Notes: generated by a model from the sequence alone, not told the origin. Shown: positions 21,711 through 34,297, numbered from the stretch's first letter. The stretch: 64,000 bases of DNA from Coenobita brevimanus (GCA_032717465.1 CM064670.1:16926109-16990108); one strand, 5' to 3'. Made by a program: numbers and translations.

Positions 21711-23915
21711 GATCTTATACGAGTGTTTACTAGGCAAGAGAATGATATTGACAGTACAAAGTATCACCCTCCATTCAGCAAAAGTGACCATGCAGTATTA
21801 GGTTGTAACTTCAGGATTGCATATGACATAGTTACCAATAATGTGAGCTACAAAAAGAGTCAAAGCTACAAAAAGGGCAACTATCATGACCTGAAGAAGT
21901 ATTTCCTAGAAATAATCTGGGAGAAAGAACTTAGAGGACAAGATTTAAATGTTATAAATAGAAAATTTTGTGATTTTTTTGAAGTAGGAGTCCATTAATT
22001 ACATCCCTCAGCACAAAGAAACAGAAATGAAACTAAAGAAATGGTTTAATACAGAAAGTAAACAAATAAAAGAAAAAAGAGATTTGCTGTGGAGTAGATA
22101 CAGAAGACACAATAGTGAGAGGGCATTATAACAACTATAAACATGAAAGAAATGATTATACAAAGATAAGGAGGGAGGCTCAAAGACAGTTTGAGGAAGA
22201 CATTATAAATAAAAGTAGTGATCAACCTAAGCTATTTTACAGCTACATCCGAAGCAAAACTAAAGTTAAAGATAAAATACAATCCATTACGGACGAGAGG
22301 ATCATCTATACACAAGAGAAAGATATATGTGAAGCTCTAATTAAAAACTTCCAATCAATTTTTACAAAAGAAAATAATTTTGAGAGATGATATGGAACAT
22401 ACATGCCCACACATAATACCAGATATACAAATATCAGAAAAAGAAGAACAGGAAGAATTAAGTAAATTAGACAAAGGAAAAACATATGGTCCTGACGAAA
22501 TTTCAGGTTGGGTGCTACATGGATGTGCAGAAGAGTTAAGCAGACCATTATATTTAATAATCAAGGAATCCTCAGGTCAAGGTAAACTACCTCAGGTACT
22601 GAGCAGTATCGCTGACCAGTGTTGTAAAATACTAGAAAAGCTGATAAGAAAACTTTGGGTAAACCATCTAGAAGAATACAGTATGATAACAGAATGGTAG
22701 TGCGGTTTTAGAAAGGGAAAATCATGTGTTACTAATCTATTAAGCTACTATGATAGAGTTATAGAAACACTGCAAAAAATAGAAGGATGGATGGACAGTA
22801 TCTAGGCTATTTAGATTTCAAGAAAGCATTTGACAGAGTATCGCACGAAAGACTTTTATGGAAACTGTACCATCAAGAAGGTATCTAAGCAACCTGTACT
22901 GTTGCATGCGGGATTTTTTAAGAAAAAGGGAAATGAGGACAGTACCAAGAGGAATTTACTTATCATGGAGGGAAGTGACAAGCAGAGTTCCACAGGGCTT
23001 AGTGCTGGCATAAATTATGTTTTTAGTATATGTAAATGACACAGACAGTAACATTGGAAATGGAAGCAATCTAAATATGTTTGCGGATGATAAAAATACA
23101 AAGAAAAATCACTAACACAGATTCTAGCAGAGAGCTACAAGAAGAATTAAATAAACTTCATGAATGGAGCAATAAATGGGACATGGAGTTTAATGTGGAC
23201 AAGCATCATGTAATTAGGTTTGATAAAAGTGAGAAAAGACCAGATTGGGATTATAAGTTAGGAAGGTCAACCCTACACATATCAGAAAGGGAGAAGGACC
23301 TAGGAGTGATTATCAGTAAGACACTGTCTCCGGCTGACCACATCATTGAGAAGGTACGTAACATGTATACACTGGTTGCTAATATGAGAATAGCATTTAC
23401 ATATATAAAAGAAGACATGCTGAGAAAGATAATAACATCATTCATCAGACCAACCCTGGAGTATCCATCAGTAGTCTGGAATCCTTATCTCAAAAAACAT
23501 ATAGATAAGACTGAAAAAGTACAAAGGGCAGCTACAAGATGGGGACCAAGCTTAAGGGATCAAAGCTACGAAGAAAGGCTAGAAAAATTGAATCTACCAA
23601 CACTACAGGAGAGAAGGAAAAGAGGAGACATGATTATGCTATATAAATGCATCTCAGGGAAAGAAAAAAAATGGACATAAATGAATAGATAACCTGTGGG
23701 GAAGCATCAGCAAGAGGACACTAAAAAAAAAAAAAAAAACTACATAAAAAGAGAAGCGATAAAGACGTAAGGAAATTCAGTTTCTCAAATAGGGCAATTG
23801 ATCAGTGGTATACAATACCGAGTGAAATAGTATGTGCCAAAACTATTCATAAATTTAAGGATATGTATGACAAAAATGGTTTAATACACATGACAGTACG
23901 AGCTTCCCTCATAAC
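21711..23915 (+). pseudogene. LINE-F endonuclease C-terminus and reverse transcriptase, broken
   Basis: Begins in frame with the left part and shows S-D-H-A-V-L (21785-21802), the nuclease SDH motif. A lysine-rich linker follows, then RT pieces: Y-G-P-D-E-I-S-G near 22490, C-G-F-R-K-G-K-S-C near 22701, F-A-D-D near 23080-23091 (catalytic), and the C-terminal L-E-Y-P-S-V-V-W-N-P-Y-L, K-V-Q-R-A-A-T-R-W and Y-E-E-R-L-E-K-L-N-L-P-T-L (23081-23680), ending around F-K-D-M-Y-D-K-N-G-L near 23900. Multiple stops and a small deletion in the fingers region. Typical of CR1/Jockey LINEs of arthropods. Confidence 0.8.
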
Positions 23916-23937
23916 TGTAAAGAATCAATTAGGTAAG

Positions 23938-23938
<1 letters not shown>

Positions 23939-24031
<93 letters not shown>
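23939..24031. repeat. (CA)n microsatellite in LINE-F 3' region
   Basis: Perfect CA tract of about 46 units. Confidence 0.95.
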
Positions 24032-24034
<3 letters not shown>

Positions 24035-24410
24035 CTACCAGCCAGTATTATACAGAGTGCCTTAGTAACATTCCTCCTTCTGTATCCAACCCTACATTTA
24101 GGAACACATACATAAACACCTAGCCACCGCGGTCATCCAAAACTTTTGGCGAAACAGCATCCTTTGTGAAGCACCAGCAGACATCCGCCTCTTAACAGAA
24201 ACCTTACCCAGAGAGACATGAGTATACCTCGCCAGACTACGATGCCATGACCTCTGCTACAGTACCAACACATAAAACAACTTGAACATAGTCCGCTCGA
24301 CCCATACTAACTGCAGTGCAGCCCCAACACAACAGCACACTTACTTCATGCATCGCACTATCATGACTCAATAATCCTTCAACATAAGCTCAGCAAAAGA
24401 TTTATGGGAA
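24032..24410 (+). pseudogene. Possible C-terminal fragment of another LINE
   Basis: In broken frames, A-P-A-D-I-R-L-L-T-E-T-L-P-R-E and Y-L-A-R-L-R-C-H resemble the post-RT region of I/Jockey-type LINEs that precedes a zinc-finger-like segment (C-S-A-A-P near 24310 could be part). Weak evidence; may simply be LINE-F 3' UTR. Confidence 0.25.
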
Positions 24411-24561
24411 AACACGATTGAGGGACCAGGTTTCCGGGTGCTTACTGGCTTCATGTCCAGATGAACTGGGGATTATAGCAACTACAACAACAACAAAACT
24501 TCTACAAGACCTAGTATATCTATCTATCTATATATACATATATTGTATATATTGTATATAT

Positions 24562-27037
24562 TTAGAGAAAGTGAGTGAGTTGGATAAAAGAGAGAAAAAG
24601 ATAGAGTATCAGGAGAAATTGAAAGATGAGTGGAACGGAGTGAAAGATCGGAAAATGGCAGCGTGGAGGAGGAATGGCAGTTGTTTAAGAGTGCTGTGGT
24701 GGGGCATGCAGAAGAGGTGTGTGGTGTGAGACGTGTGGGTGGTGGTGTAAGAAAAGGAAGTGAATGGTGGTGCGAGGAAGTAAGTATGGCTGTGGCTGAG
24801 AAGAGACGTGCATATGAAGTGTGGCTGCAGATGAAGGATGAGATGTCATATGAAAGGTATAAGGAAAAGAGGAATAGAGCAGGAAGGGCTGTGCGTGATG
24901 CTAAAGTGGCAGGAGATGAGAGGTGGGGTAGGCGGCTGACTGAGAATTTTCAACAGAATAAGAAAATGTTTTGGAAGGAGGTGAAATGGGTGCGAAAGGG
25001 AGAGTCTGGGAAGGAAGAACGAGTAAAAGCAGAGGATGGAAGGATGTTAATTGAGATGGATGCAGTAAGGAAGAGATGGGCAGAGTATTTTGAAAGATTG
25101 TTAAATGTACAGGAGGAAAGGGTGGCTGAGATTGTGGCGGATGGAAGGGTGCAAGGAATAAATGTGTTGGGAGAGTTGAATGATTCTTTGATCACGAAGG
25201 AGGAAGTGGAGAAGGCAGTAAAGGAGATGAAAACAGGGAAAGCTGCAGGTATGGATGAGTGTGCTGTGGAATGCCTGAAGGGTGGTGGAGTGACTATTGT
25301 TGATTGGTTAGTAAGATTGTTGAATGTGTGCTTTGAGAAAGGTATGGTGCCAATTGACTGGGCAAGTGCTTGTGTGGTCCCGTTGTACAAAGGCAAGGGT
25401 GATAAGTATGAATGTACTAGCTTTAGGAGTATAAATCTGTTGAGTGTTGTAGGTAAGGTGTATGGTAGAGTGTTAATTATGAGAGTTAGAGAGGGTACAG
25501 AGGGAGAGATTGGTGATGAGCAGTGTGGCTTTAGGAGAGGGAGGGGATGCGTTGATTAGGTGTTTGCTGTGAGAAAAGTGTGTGAAAAGTATTTAGCGAA
25601 AGGCAAGGATGTGTTTTGGGCATTTATGGATTTAGAGAAAGCGTATGATAGAATTGATAGGGAGGCTTTGTGGACTGTTATAAGATTGTATGGACTTGAT
25701 GGTAGGTTACTAAAAGGGGTGAAAAGTTTTTATGTAAATAGTAGAGCGTGTGCAAGAGTGGGAAATGCTGTGAGTGATTGGTTTCCCGTGAGAGTGGGGC
25801 TGCGACAGGGATGTGTGATGTCGCCTTGGTTGTTTAATATTTACATGGATGGTGTTGTAAGGGAGGTGAATGCAAGAGTTTTAGGTGGAGGTCTGAGTCT
25901 GGTGAATGTTGATGGTGGAGAGTGGAATCTGAAGCAGCTGCTGTTTGCAGATGATACTGCACTGGTGACTGATTCAGAGGAGAGATTGAGACAGTTGGTA
26001 GAGGAGTTTGGAAGGGTGTGTGAAAGGAGGAAATTGAAAGTAAATGAGAATAAGAGTAAAGTGATGAAGTGTACGAGGTTGATAGATGGTAGGAGGATGA
26101 ATATAGTTTTGAATGGTGAGTTGCTTGAGGAGGTAGATTGTTTTAAATATCTAGGGTCACATGGTGCTGTGGATGGAAGAATAGATGCAGAAGTGAAGTT
26201 TAGAATAAATAAAGTAGGAAAGGTGCTGGAAGGAATGAAAAAAGTGTTTAAATGTCGTTCGCTTAGAATGGATGTAAAGAGAAGGCTGTATGAGGGTATT
26301 GTGGTACCGACTGCGTTATATGGGGCTGAAACATGGAATATGGGTGTAGCAGAGAGGAAAAGTTTGAATGTAATGGAGATAAGGTGTCTGAGGAGTATGT
26401 GTGGAGTGACACGTATGGATCAGGTGCGAAATGATGAAGTGCGAAGGAGAACTGGAGTTGTTCGGGAGATGGCTGGTAGAGTTGAGCAGAAGGTGTTGTG
26501 ATGGTTTGGGCATATGGAGAGAATGGATAATGAGCGATTGGTGAAAAAGATAACTAGATCTGATGTGAGAGGTGTAAGGCTGAGAGGAAGACCACGAATA
26601 GGATGGATGGACAGTGTGAAGAGAGCGCTGGATGCGAGAGGGATGTCTGTTGAGCAAGGAAGAGTGGCTGTGCGTGACAGAAATAAATGGAGAGAAATTG
26701 TGAATGAATAAGTGATGACGCAGCCCTGAGGGGATATTCTCCCACATTTGGTCTGATCAGCTAGTCAGGTCAGGTGCAGGTAAGGGGATGGGTCTGTTAT
26801 GATGTGGCAGGGGTAAACCAGTTCTGCTGACGGGCCCTGCTGCGGATGTCACTGATTGCATTGCGCAGTTGACCCTTGTGCGGTGTGGTGCGGTGAGGAT
26901 CTGTCCGTTCTCCCGTTTGGGGCTAAGATGTGAATGAATATGTTTGAATGGATGAGTAAATGGGGAGTGTGTCTTCCTGTCTCGGCTACCTCCCTTTCCT
27001 TGGGGGAAGCAGCCTAGGTATATAGATAGATAGATTG
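24562..27037 (+). pseudogene. LINE-C copy 1: 5'-truncated LINE with two premature stops
   Basis: Open blocks at 24630-25559, 25560-26501 and 26514-26711 share one reading frame apart from stops at 25557-25559 and about 26499-26501. Order: lysine/arginine-rich linker (K-M-F-W-K-E-V-K), fingers (G-K-A-A-G-M-D-E), C-G-F-R-R-G-R-G-C-V-D, F-M-D-L-E-K-A-Y-D-R, V-G-L-R-Q-G-C-V-M-S-P-W-L-F, catalytic FADDTALV (about 25945-25968), F-K-Y-L-G, and C-terminal W-F-G-H-M-E-R-M with R-G-R-P-R-I-G-W. The ~300-bp 3' UTR (GCAGCCTAGGTATATAGATA) ends in a GATA tail near 27015-27037. The endonuclease is missing. Copy 2 is at 42403-43656. Belongs with LINE-B and LINE-D in architecture; clade not resolved. Confidence 0.85.
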
Positions 27038-27069
27038 TTTGTGTACATATATCTATCTATATACATTGT

Positions 27070-27395
27070 ATTCATTCATCATTCATTCATCGTTCAATCA
27101 TTCGTTGCCCCATGAGGAGCGTAGGAGCCCGGGGCTAGGCAAGTTGGACCTTACATTTGAGATGGGAGTGGTCAGTCTCACTCATCCCTGAGTAGCATTA
27201 CGTGATCAGTAAACTCCAACCCCCCTCGGATATAAACCTTCACCGGCTCAATCCGTTTGGAACACCATAGTTACCCATTAAAACCACCAGGCGCCAAAAT
27301 TTGGTCATATGGTTACCGCCCAGCGTAGTAAATGGTTTCCAGGAGTACAGGAAATCATTTGGCTTATCATTCAATGTAGAGTCACCCATTGGCAG
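27070..27395 (-). mobile_element. SINE-2 copy 1
   Basis: A minus-strand copy of a ~315-bp repeat also present at 28455-28767. Shared blocks include the TGGGTGACTCTAC start, CAAATGRTTTCCTGTAC, TTTTGGCGCCTGGTGG, GAGCCGGTGAAGGTTTATAT, GATGAGTGAG and GCTCCTACGCTCCTCATGG. It ends in a GAATGAAT tail (27070-27105). The segment around GGTGGTTTWRTSGG and GGTTTATATCC vaguely resembles Pol III A and B boxes. Noncoding. Neighbouring 27396-27587 holds GA-rich, AGGAATGAATG-containing sequence with a second short copy of the start block. Confidence 0.6.
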
Positions 27396-27584
27396 AATGA
27401 AGAGGAAAGAATGAAGGAAAGAAAAACAGAAGTGGGAGTGTAAAGTCACCCGTAGGCAGAAGGACGAGGAATGAATGAAGAAAGGAAAGACAGAAAAGGA
27501 TGGAAGGACAGAAGGGTGGCGGAGAGTAAAGGGCAGAAACCAGAGAGCTGCACTACGTCCAGTGAGTGGATTGTGAGCGTCCCC

Positions 27585-27587
<3 letters not shown>

Positions 27588-27652
<65 letters not shown>
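27588..27652. repeat. (TA)n microsatellite at SINE-1 tail
   Basis: TA tract directly at the 3' (tail) side of the minus-strand SINE-1 copy. Confidence 0.95.
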
Positions 27653-27654
<2 letters not shown>

Positions 27655-28050
27655 CATCAACATCAGCCGTTTGAGTATCCACTGCAGGACTGGCCTATAC
27701 TGACCGAAGTCAGGATAATACAGCCAATGTATCCCTACCATGTGGCTTAGGCTGTCTATCAGAGACTGTACTGTATGTAGGGTGAGAAGTGCTTTTAATG
27801 TAATTGTAGTGTTGGAGTAGCTTTGGATGTGTGTGTAGTCTGTGAACCACGTGTAATCGGCCTGCGCAAGCCGACTAGGTGCAAGCATGCTTTATAGTAA
27901 GCGACACTGGTTCAACCACAGCACCCATTGTGTCCGCCAATGCAGTACGTGGCCGGTTGAACACCCCCAAAGTTGATTACCCTGGCTGGGCGCTAACCCT
28001 GGTCCATCCGTGTACGAAATGTACACTCTACCACTACCACAGAGGCTCCA
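27653..28050 (-). mobile_element. SINE-1 copy 1 (tRNA-like head)
   Basis: Minus-strand copy of a ~365-400 bp family with three copies in the window. On the minus strand it begins GGAGCCTCTGTGGTAGTGGTAG (A-box-like GGTAGAG) and continues through body blocks GGTGCTGTGGTTGAACCAGTG, CACACACATCCAAAGC, CAGCCTAAGCCAC and GCAGTGGA, ending with a TGATGATTA tail and the TA tract. The head resembles a tRNA, so the family is probably Pol III transcribed and mobilised by a LINE in trans. Confidence 0.7.

Positions 28051-28767
<717 letters not shown>

Positions 28768-28831
<64 letters not shown>
28768..28831. repeat. (TA)n microsatellite
   Basis: Links SINE-2 copy 2 and SINE-1 copy 2. Confidence 0.95.
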
Positions 28832-28832
<1 letters not shown>

Positions 28833-28835
<3 letters not shown>

Positions 28836-29220
28836 CCTCTTTGTTACATTGGTAGAGTGTGGGTTTCGCACGCTGGTAGACGAGGGTTCGCCTCCCGCCA
28901 GAGTTGTAAAAACTTTGGGAATCGTTCACCGAGCCACTTGCTACTTTGGCGGACATAAGGGGTGCTGTGGTTGAACCAGTGTCGCATACTAGTACGCTTG
29001 CACCCAATCGGCTTAAGGCGGGCCAATTACACTTGGTTCACAGACTACACACACATCCAAAGCCACTACAACACTACAATTACACTTACAAACATTTCTC
29101 ACCCTACATACAGTCTCTACCAGACAGCCTAAGCCACTGGGTAGAGATACATTGGCTTGTATCGTCCCTGCTTCGGTAGGGATAGGCCGGTCCTACAGTG
29201 GACCTCAACGGCTGATGATG
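28833..29220 (+). mobile_element. SINE-1 copy 2 with recognisable Pol III boxes
   Basis: Plus-strand copy. The first ~75 bases look tRNA-derived: GAGCCTCTTTGTTACATTGG, then an A-box-like TTGGTAGAGTG and a good B box, GGGTTCGCCTCC (consensus GGTTCRANNCC). The body matches the minus-strand copies at 27653-28050 and 32740-33103 across its whole length. It ends GGCTGATGATGA and then TA repeats. Confidence 0.75.
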
Positions 29221-29239
29221 ATATATATATATATATATA

Positions 29240-29284
<45 letters not shown>

Positions 29285-29294
29285 TATATATATA

Positions 29295-29369
<75 letters not shown>
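29221..29369. repeat. (TA)n microsatellite between SINE-1 and LINE-E
   Basis: TA tract with a few interruptions (TATTAATA, ATTCTATA). LINE-E's 3' end abuts it. Confidence 0.95.
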
Positions 29370-29372
<3 letters not shown>

Positions 29373-32300
29373 AGGAGGAAGGAACCAAAGGCCATGAGCC
29401 AGCAATAACAGTTCCCTCCAAGAGAAAAACAAACTACAATAGAGAGCCAAATTCAAGATCCAATTATTTCCTGATGCCTGGACACAATGCGTTTGAAAGA
29501 CTGGAGATCATAGGCAGCAGGAAATACAGACAGAGGGTGACAGTTCCAGAGTTGACCTGTTGCATAAATGAAAGACTGGGAGTAACGGTTAACTCTTGCA
29601 TTAGAGAGTTGGACAGAAAAGGGATGAGATTTTGCTGCTAGACGGGTGCTATGTGCCCGTAGTAGAGGTGGAGGAATGCAAGCAGACAGTTCAGAGGAGC
29701 AGTGACCATTAAAGTAGCGATAGAAAAGAGATAAAGATGCAACAGTGTGGCGAAGAGACAGAGGTTGAAGGGAGTCAGTAAGAGGAGGAGAGTTAATAAG
29801 ACGAAAAGCCTTTGACTCCACCCTATTGAGAAGAGCTGTATGTGGGGAGCCTCCCCACACATGAGAGTTGTACTCCACACAGGGGCGGATAAAACCCCTG
29901 TATAGAGTCAACAATTGTGCAGGGGTAAAGAAAGAATGGAGTCGGCTTAGCACACCCAATCTCTTGGAAGCAGATTTTACAAGGGATGTAATATGATCTT
30001 TCCAAGATAAGTCCCGAGTAAATGAAATCCCAAGCATGTTCAAGGATGATGCAGGATTAAGCTGAATATTATTAAACATTAGTGGGTATACCTGTGGAAG
30101 ATTTTTGTCGGGTTGAAAGGTGTAAGAACTGAGTCTTAGATGCATTAAAAACAACCAGATTATTTTTAACCCAGTCAGAGATACGTGCCAAGTCAGACAT
30201 TAGGTGTGCCATAGCCTCATCCCATGTTTGTTAAAGTAATTGCTGAGATGGGCGTTGTGGGGACCAAATGGAAAGGTGAAGGGTGGAGTCATCAGCGTAT
30301 GAGTGGATAGGGTTAGATGTACAGCTTAGAAGGTCATTGATGAATAAAAGGAAGAGAGTTGGTGATAGGACAGAGCCTTGAGGAACACCACTGTTGATAG
30401 ATCTAGAAGAAGAACGATGGCCGTCTACAACAGCGGCTATAGAACGACCAGAAAGGAAGCTAGTGATGAAGGCACAGATAGAAGGACAGAAACCATAAGA
30501 CGGCAGTTTGGAAATTAAAGATTTATGCCAGACTCGATCGAAAGCCTTTGAGATATCAAGCGCAATGGCAAAGCTTTCACCAAGGTCCCGAAAGGAGGAT
30601 GACCAGGAGTCTGAAAGGTAGGTGAGAAGATCGCCAGAGGAGCGTCCCTGACGGAACCGGTACTGACGATCAGAAAGAAGGTTGTGATAGGAAAGATGCC
30701 TTAAAATTTTTCTATTGAGAGTTGACTTGAAAACTTTTGAAATACAGGACGTTAAAGCAATAGGACGATAGTTGGAGGGTTGGGAGTGGTCACCCTTCTT
30801 TGGGACTGGATGAATGAAAGTAAACTTCCAGCAAGAAGGAAAGGTACAAGTTGACAGACAAAGGCGAAAGAGTTTGCCAAGGCAGGGTGTAAGCACAGAA
30901 GCGCAGTTCTTGAGAACAACAGGAGGGACCCCATCAGGCCTATATGCCTTGTTAGTATTGAGGCCAGTGATGGCAGAAAGTACATCAGCTGAAGAAATAT
31001 TAATGTCAGCCATGAGGAAGTCAGAGGGGGGAAGTGATGGAGGAACAGCACCGGAATTGTCTAAGGTGGAATTGGAGAAAGTCTGTGCGAAGAGATCGGC
31101 TTTATCAGTAGAAGAAATAGCTACAGAACCATCAGTGTAGAAAAAAGGAGGGAAGGATGATGAGGTAAAGTTGTTGGAAAGGTTTTTGGCAAGGTCCCAG
31201 AAGGAGCAGGAAGAATTCGAGTTGGAGAGTTGAGAGCATTTAGTACAGATGAAATTATTTTTAGCAGAGCGAAGAACAGACTCAGCACGATTCCGGGCAG
31301 AAACATAAAAATGATGTGATTCAGGGGTGGGTTGGCTCTGGTACCTTTGTAGGCCCTATCCTTGTTGTGGACAGAATTAGAACAAGCGTGATTAAACCAA
31401 GGCTTTCTTGCGTTAGTCAAAGGATATGAGAAAAGGAATGTATGCTTCCATGTCCGAGAGAATAACCTCCGTAATGGACAAGGTACACTCAGATGGCTCT
31501 TGGTCATGGAAGCAATAATCATTCCAGGGAAAATCAAAGAAGTACATCCTGAGGGCCTCCCAATCCGCGGCTCCAAAATGCCACAGACGACGTTTCCCTG
31601 GAGGGTCCACAGGCCGTACCAGAGTGATAGGACAGGTTAAGGTGATAAGGTTGTGATCGGAGGAGCCCAACGGAGAGAAAAGATTAACAGTGTAAGCAGA
31701 AGGATTAGTTGTAAGGAAGAGGTCAAGTATGTTGGAGCTCTCTCCAAGGCAGTGTGGGATATGGGTAGGGTGCTGTACAAGCTGCTCTAGGTCATTAAGG
31801 ATAGAAAAGATGTAGGCTGGTTCACCAGGTGGATCAGTGAAAGGAGAGGAGAGCCAAAGGTGGTGGTGAACATTGAAATCTCCTAGAATGGAGATTTCAG
31901 AGAAAGGAGAAATGGATAGAATGTGTTCCATCGTAGAAGTAAGATAATTGAAGAATTTTTGATAGTCAGTATAATCAGGGGATAAGTAAACAGCACATAT
32001 ATTTAGTCAGAGAATGACAGGAAATTCGAAGCCAGAGTGTAGAGAATTCAGAAGAATCGAGTTCAGGAACACGAGAGCAAGATAAGTCGTTGCGTATATA
32101 TACACAACAGCCACCTTTGGCTTTGAAATGAGTATAGAGAAAGTAGGAGGATACAGAAAAGGGTTTGATGTCAGTTGCCTCAGACAGCTGAGTCTCAGTT
32201 AGAAAAAGAAGGTGAAGTTTAGAGGAGGAGAGGTGGTGCTCAACAGAGCGAAAGTTAGAGGAAAGGCCGCGAATGTTGCAGAAATGAAGAAGAAGAGAGT

Positions 32301-32647
32301 CAGACAGTGGTTCCAGGCACCTCGAGTCGTCACCGGGAGAGGGGCGAAAGGTGGGGGGATTTATGGTCCCCCACCCTGGGGACTCCGAGGCTGGGTGATG
32401 AGATGCCATAATTTTTTGATTTTTGGAAAAGGAAGTGTAGTGTGTACTGTGCATGTAGTTTGGTGTAGACAGTTAGAGAAATTTGTATTGGAGAGCATGC
32501 TGGCATACTCTCTGTGTAACTGAGACACTGAAAAAGTTCAGGAAAGGGGGATGGTCAGGAACTAGTCCTGAGGGCTGATGAAACGGGAGCTCCGGCACTC
32601 CCTGTCATCAGCTTTCCATCCACCTCGGGAGTACTGCCCTGCTCGAC
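29370..32647 (-). pseudogene. LINE-E: near-complete CR1/Jockey-like LINE, broken by frameshifts
   Basis: Minus strand, in order: 5' UTR (32647-32455); APE-type endonuclease (32454-31413) with F-C-N-I-R-G-L, L-T-E-T-Q-L (metal-binding Glu), G-G-C-C-V-Y-I-R, LGDFNVHHHLW, L-D-L-F-L-T and SSDHNLI; a linker; then RT (31013-29453) with D-G-V-P-P-V-V-L-K, R-P-I-A-L-T-S, F-R-Q-G-R-S-S-G-D, ALDISKAFDRVWH, SGVPQGSVLSPTLF and catalytic YADDS, then F-I-R-P-C-V-E-Y-N-S-H-V-W-G-G-S and a C-terminal L-W-N-C-H-P segment. The pieces overlap in different frames, with a handful of indels. No ORF1 is evident. It lies between TA tracts, so the insertion site was probably a TA microsatellite. Confidence 0.85.
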
Positions 32648-32671
32648 ATATATATATATATATATATAGAT

Positions 32672-32739
<68 letters not shown>
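32648..32739. repeat. (TA)n microsatellite
   Basis: TA tract between the LINE-E 5' end and the tail of SINE-1 copy 3. Confidence 0.95.
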
Positions 32740-32742
<3 letters not shown>

Positions 32743-33103
32743 CATCATCAGCTATTTGAGTGTCCACTGCAGGACCGGCCTATCACTAAAGAAGTGGGGA
32801 TGATACAGCCATGTATCTCTACCAAGTGGCTTAGGCTGTCTGGTAGAGATTGTATGTGGGTCAAAAGTGCTTGTGTGATTGTAATGTTGGAGTGGCTTTG
32901 GATGTGTGTGTAGTCTGTGAACCAAGTGTTATCGGCCTATGCGAACCGACTTGGTGCAAGCATACTTCATAGTATGTGACACTGGTTCAACCACAGCACC
33001 CCTTGTGTTCGCCAAAGCAATACGTGGCTGGGCGAACACTCCCAAAGTTTATTACTCTGGCGGGGTGCGAACCCTTGTTCTCCCATGTACCACAGAGACT
33101 CCA
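32740..33103 (-). mobile_element. SINE-1 copy 3
   Basis: Minus-strand copy. The head (toward 33103) reads GAGTCTCTGTGGTACATGGG and then AAGGGTTCGCACCCCGCCAG, a good B box. Body blocks are shared with copies 1 and 2. The tail CTGATGATGATATT runs into TA repeats. The Gmr1-like LTR element is inserted a few bases beyond the head. Confidence 0.75.
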
Positions 33104-33112
33104 TATATGTAT

Positions 33113-33861
33113 TGTTACATAGCCTATGATTTCATCATCCTTTGTGTAATTCAAACGTACAGTATGCAGTATGTTTGATCACGAGCATGTTCTACCTCAC
33201 TCCCCCTTCTACCCTTATAGTAGAGTAAGTCGTTCTTTCTGTTGTTCTGAGCAGGATTGTCAACTCTTTGTCCCCCATGGCTTCATTTGCACGTCCTTCT
33301 TACAAGTTGTATCAAGCTCTGCCGGCCCTATATAATGATCTCAGTCTCTGCATTAATTGCCACTTAGATCTACTCCTCATTTTGCTCACATCTCTGTCCT
33401 CCCCTGTACAGTTGTTATTATTGTGAGTGCTCAGGAAGTCTCCAGCCATCTAGCAGCTGTGTAATTTGAGTATAAGTGCTATTACATTTTTTCCTTGTAC
33501 TGTATAGCATGAGGTGTTGATTCGTAGGCCTGGTGAGGTTTTTGTGATTCATGTGTTTTTATGTCAGTCATTTTTGATAATATTTTGCATCTGTAATAAT
33601 ATATCTTGCATTAACTGAGCATTATCTGGTTTTCTCATTTTATCAGGGCTGACTTAGATAAATTTACCCTTGCTAATTTCGTGTTAATAGAGGCTATTGC
33701 AGTTAACCATATATTTAACCTGTTTTTTGCCATTACATTATCCTTATGAGTCCTGAATGTTTAGTTGTTAGTTTGAGCATTAAACTTTAACTTATAATTT
33801 TACCTAACTCTTTTGTTTTGAACCTGGAACTTTGCGGGACAGTTTTCTCTGTTCCGTAACA
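33113..33861 (+). repeat. 5' LTR of the Gmr1-like element
   Basis: 749 bp, TGTTACATAGCC to TTCCGTAACA. Contains CGGCCCTATATAATGATCTC, where CTATATAA is a likely TATA box about 230 bp from the LTR start. Near-identical to the 3' LTR. Confidence 0.95.
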
Positions 33862-33867
33862 TAAATT

Positions 33868-33885
33868 TGGCGACCTCGCCAGGAT
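33868..33885 (+). other. Primer-binding site
   Basis: TGGCGACCTCGCCAGGAT lies six bases after the 5' LTR and starts with TGG, as needed to pair with a tRNA CCA end. The priming tRNA is not identified here. Confidence 0.7.
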
Positions 33886-33940
33886 ATTCAGGATATTATC
33901 ATAAGGATATTGCTTGATATTTTGTGACTGTGATTTATTC

Positions 33941-34297
33941 ATGATGTCTACTATTACTACGCTTGATGAAGCCAAAGATTTTTTGTCAAATGTGCAAACA
34001 GTGTGTGATGTAGAAAACAGAACAAAGAATGAACTTAAGCTTGTTGCTCAACAATTGGGAGTTGTTGTTCCCTCTCATCATTCTAAAGATCAAATTGTCG
34101 ACATGATTTATGAAAGCTTGTTTAATGTAACTCCTCCAAATGAGAAAACGCAGATTGAATTAGCTAAGTTACAGCTAGCCCTGCAGGAGGCTCGTGCTAA
34201 GGAGGCTGAGTTTCAGGCACGTTCTCAGGAGGCACAAACTGAACTTGCTAGGATTCAGGCAGACCATGAGTATCACATGAAACAAGGTGGAACTTGA
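33941..34297 (+). CDS. gag: Gmr1-like gag, N-terminal part, ended by an in-frame TGA
   Basis: Starts at the first ATG of the frame (33941, followed by a second ATG). The first ~65 residues contain N-E-L-K-L-V-A-Q-Q-L-G-V and H-S-K-D-Q-I-V-D-M-I-Y-E-S-L, which look like a SAP-type helical motif. A strongly alpha-helical, Glu/Ala/Gln-rich coiled-coil stretch follows (I-E-L-A-K-L-Q-L-A-L-Q-E-A). The TGA at 34295-34297 is in the same frame as the long pol-containing ORF that follows, so gag and pol were one frame with a single stop between them. The stop may be a mutation (CGA to TGA is a plausible CpG transition) or a read-through signal. Confidence 0.75.
   Translation: MMSTITTLDEAKDFLSNVQTVCDVENRTKNELKLVAQQLGVVVPSHHSKDQIVDMIYESLFNVTPPNEKTQIELAKLQLALQEARAKEAEFQARSQEAQTELARIQADHEYHMKQGGT

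Larger units (their letters stand above)
15650..24497 (+). mobile_element. LINE-F: CR1/Jockey-like LINE carrying three nested elements
   Basis: Pieces in order along the plus strand make one LINE: a coiled-coil ORF1 (15713-16580, resumed 19184-19225), the endonuclease N-terminus (about 19995-20503), the endonuclease C-terminus and RT (21711-23915), and a 3' end with GGATTATAGCAACTAC followed by CAA repeats (about 24470-24497). It is interrupted by a LINE-A copy (16590-19174), a TIR element (19309-19991) and a TA-flanked TIR element (20506-21708). All three are therefore younger than LINE-F. The 5' end may lie within or before the CA tract. Confidence 0.85.

Noticed and set aside
28833..28910. 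A host tRNA gene
   Set aside because: A and B boxes are present, but the arms do not pair as a mature tRNA and the segment continues into a repeated SINE body.
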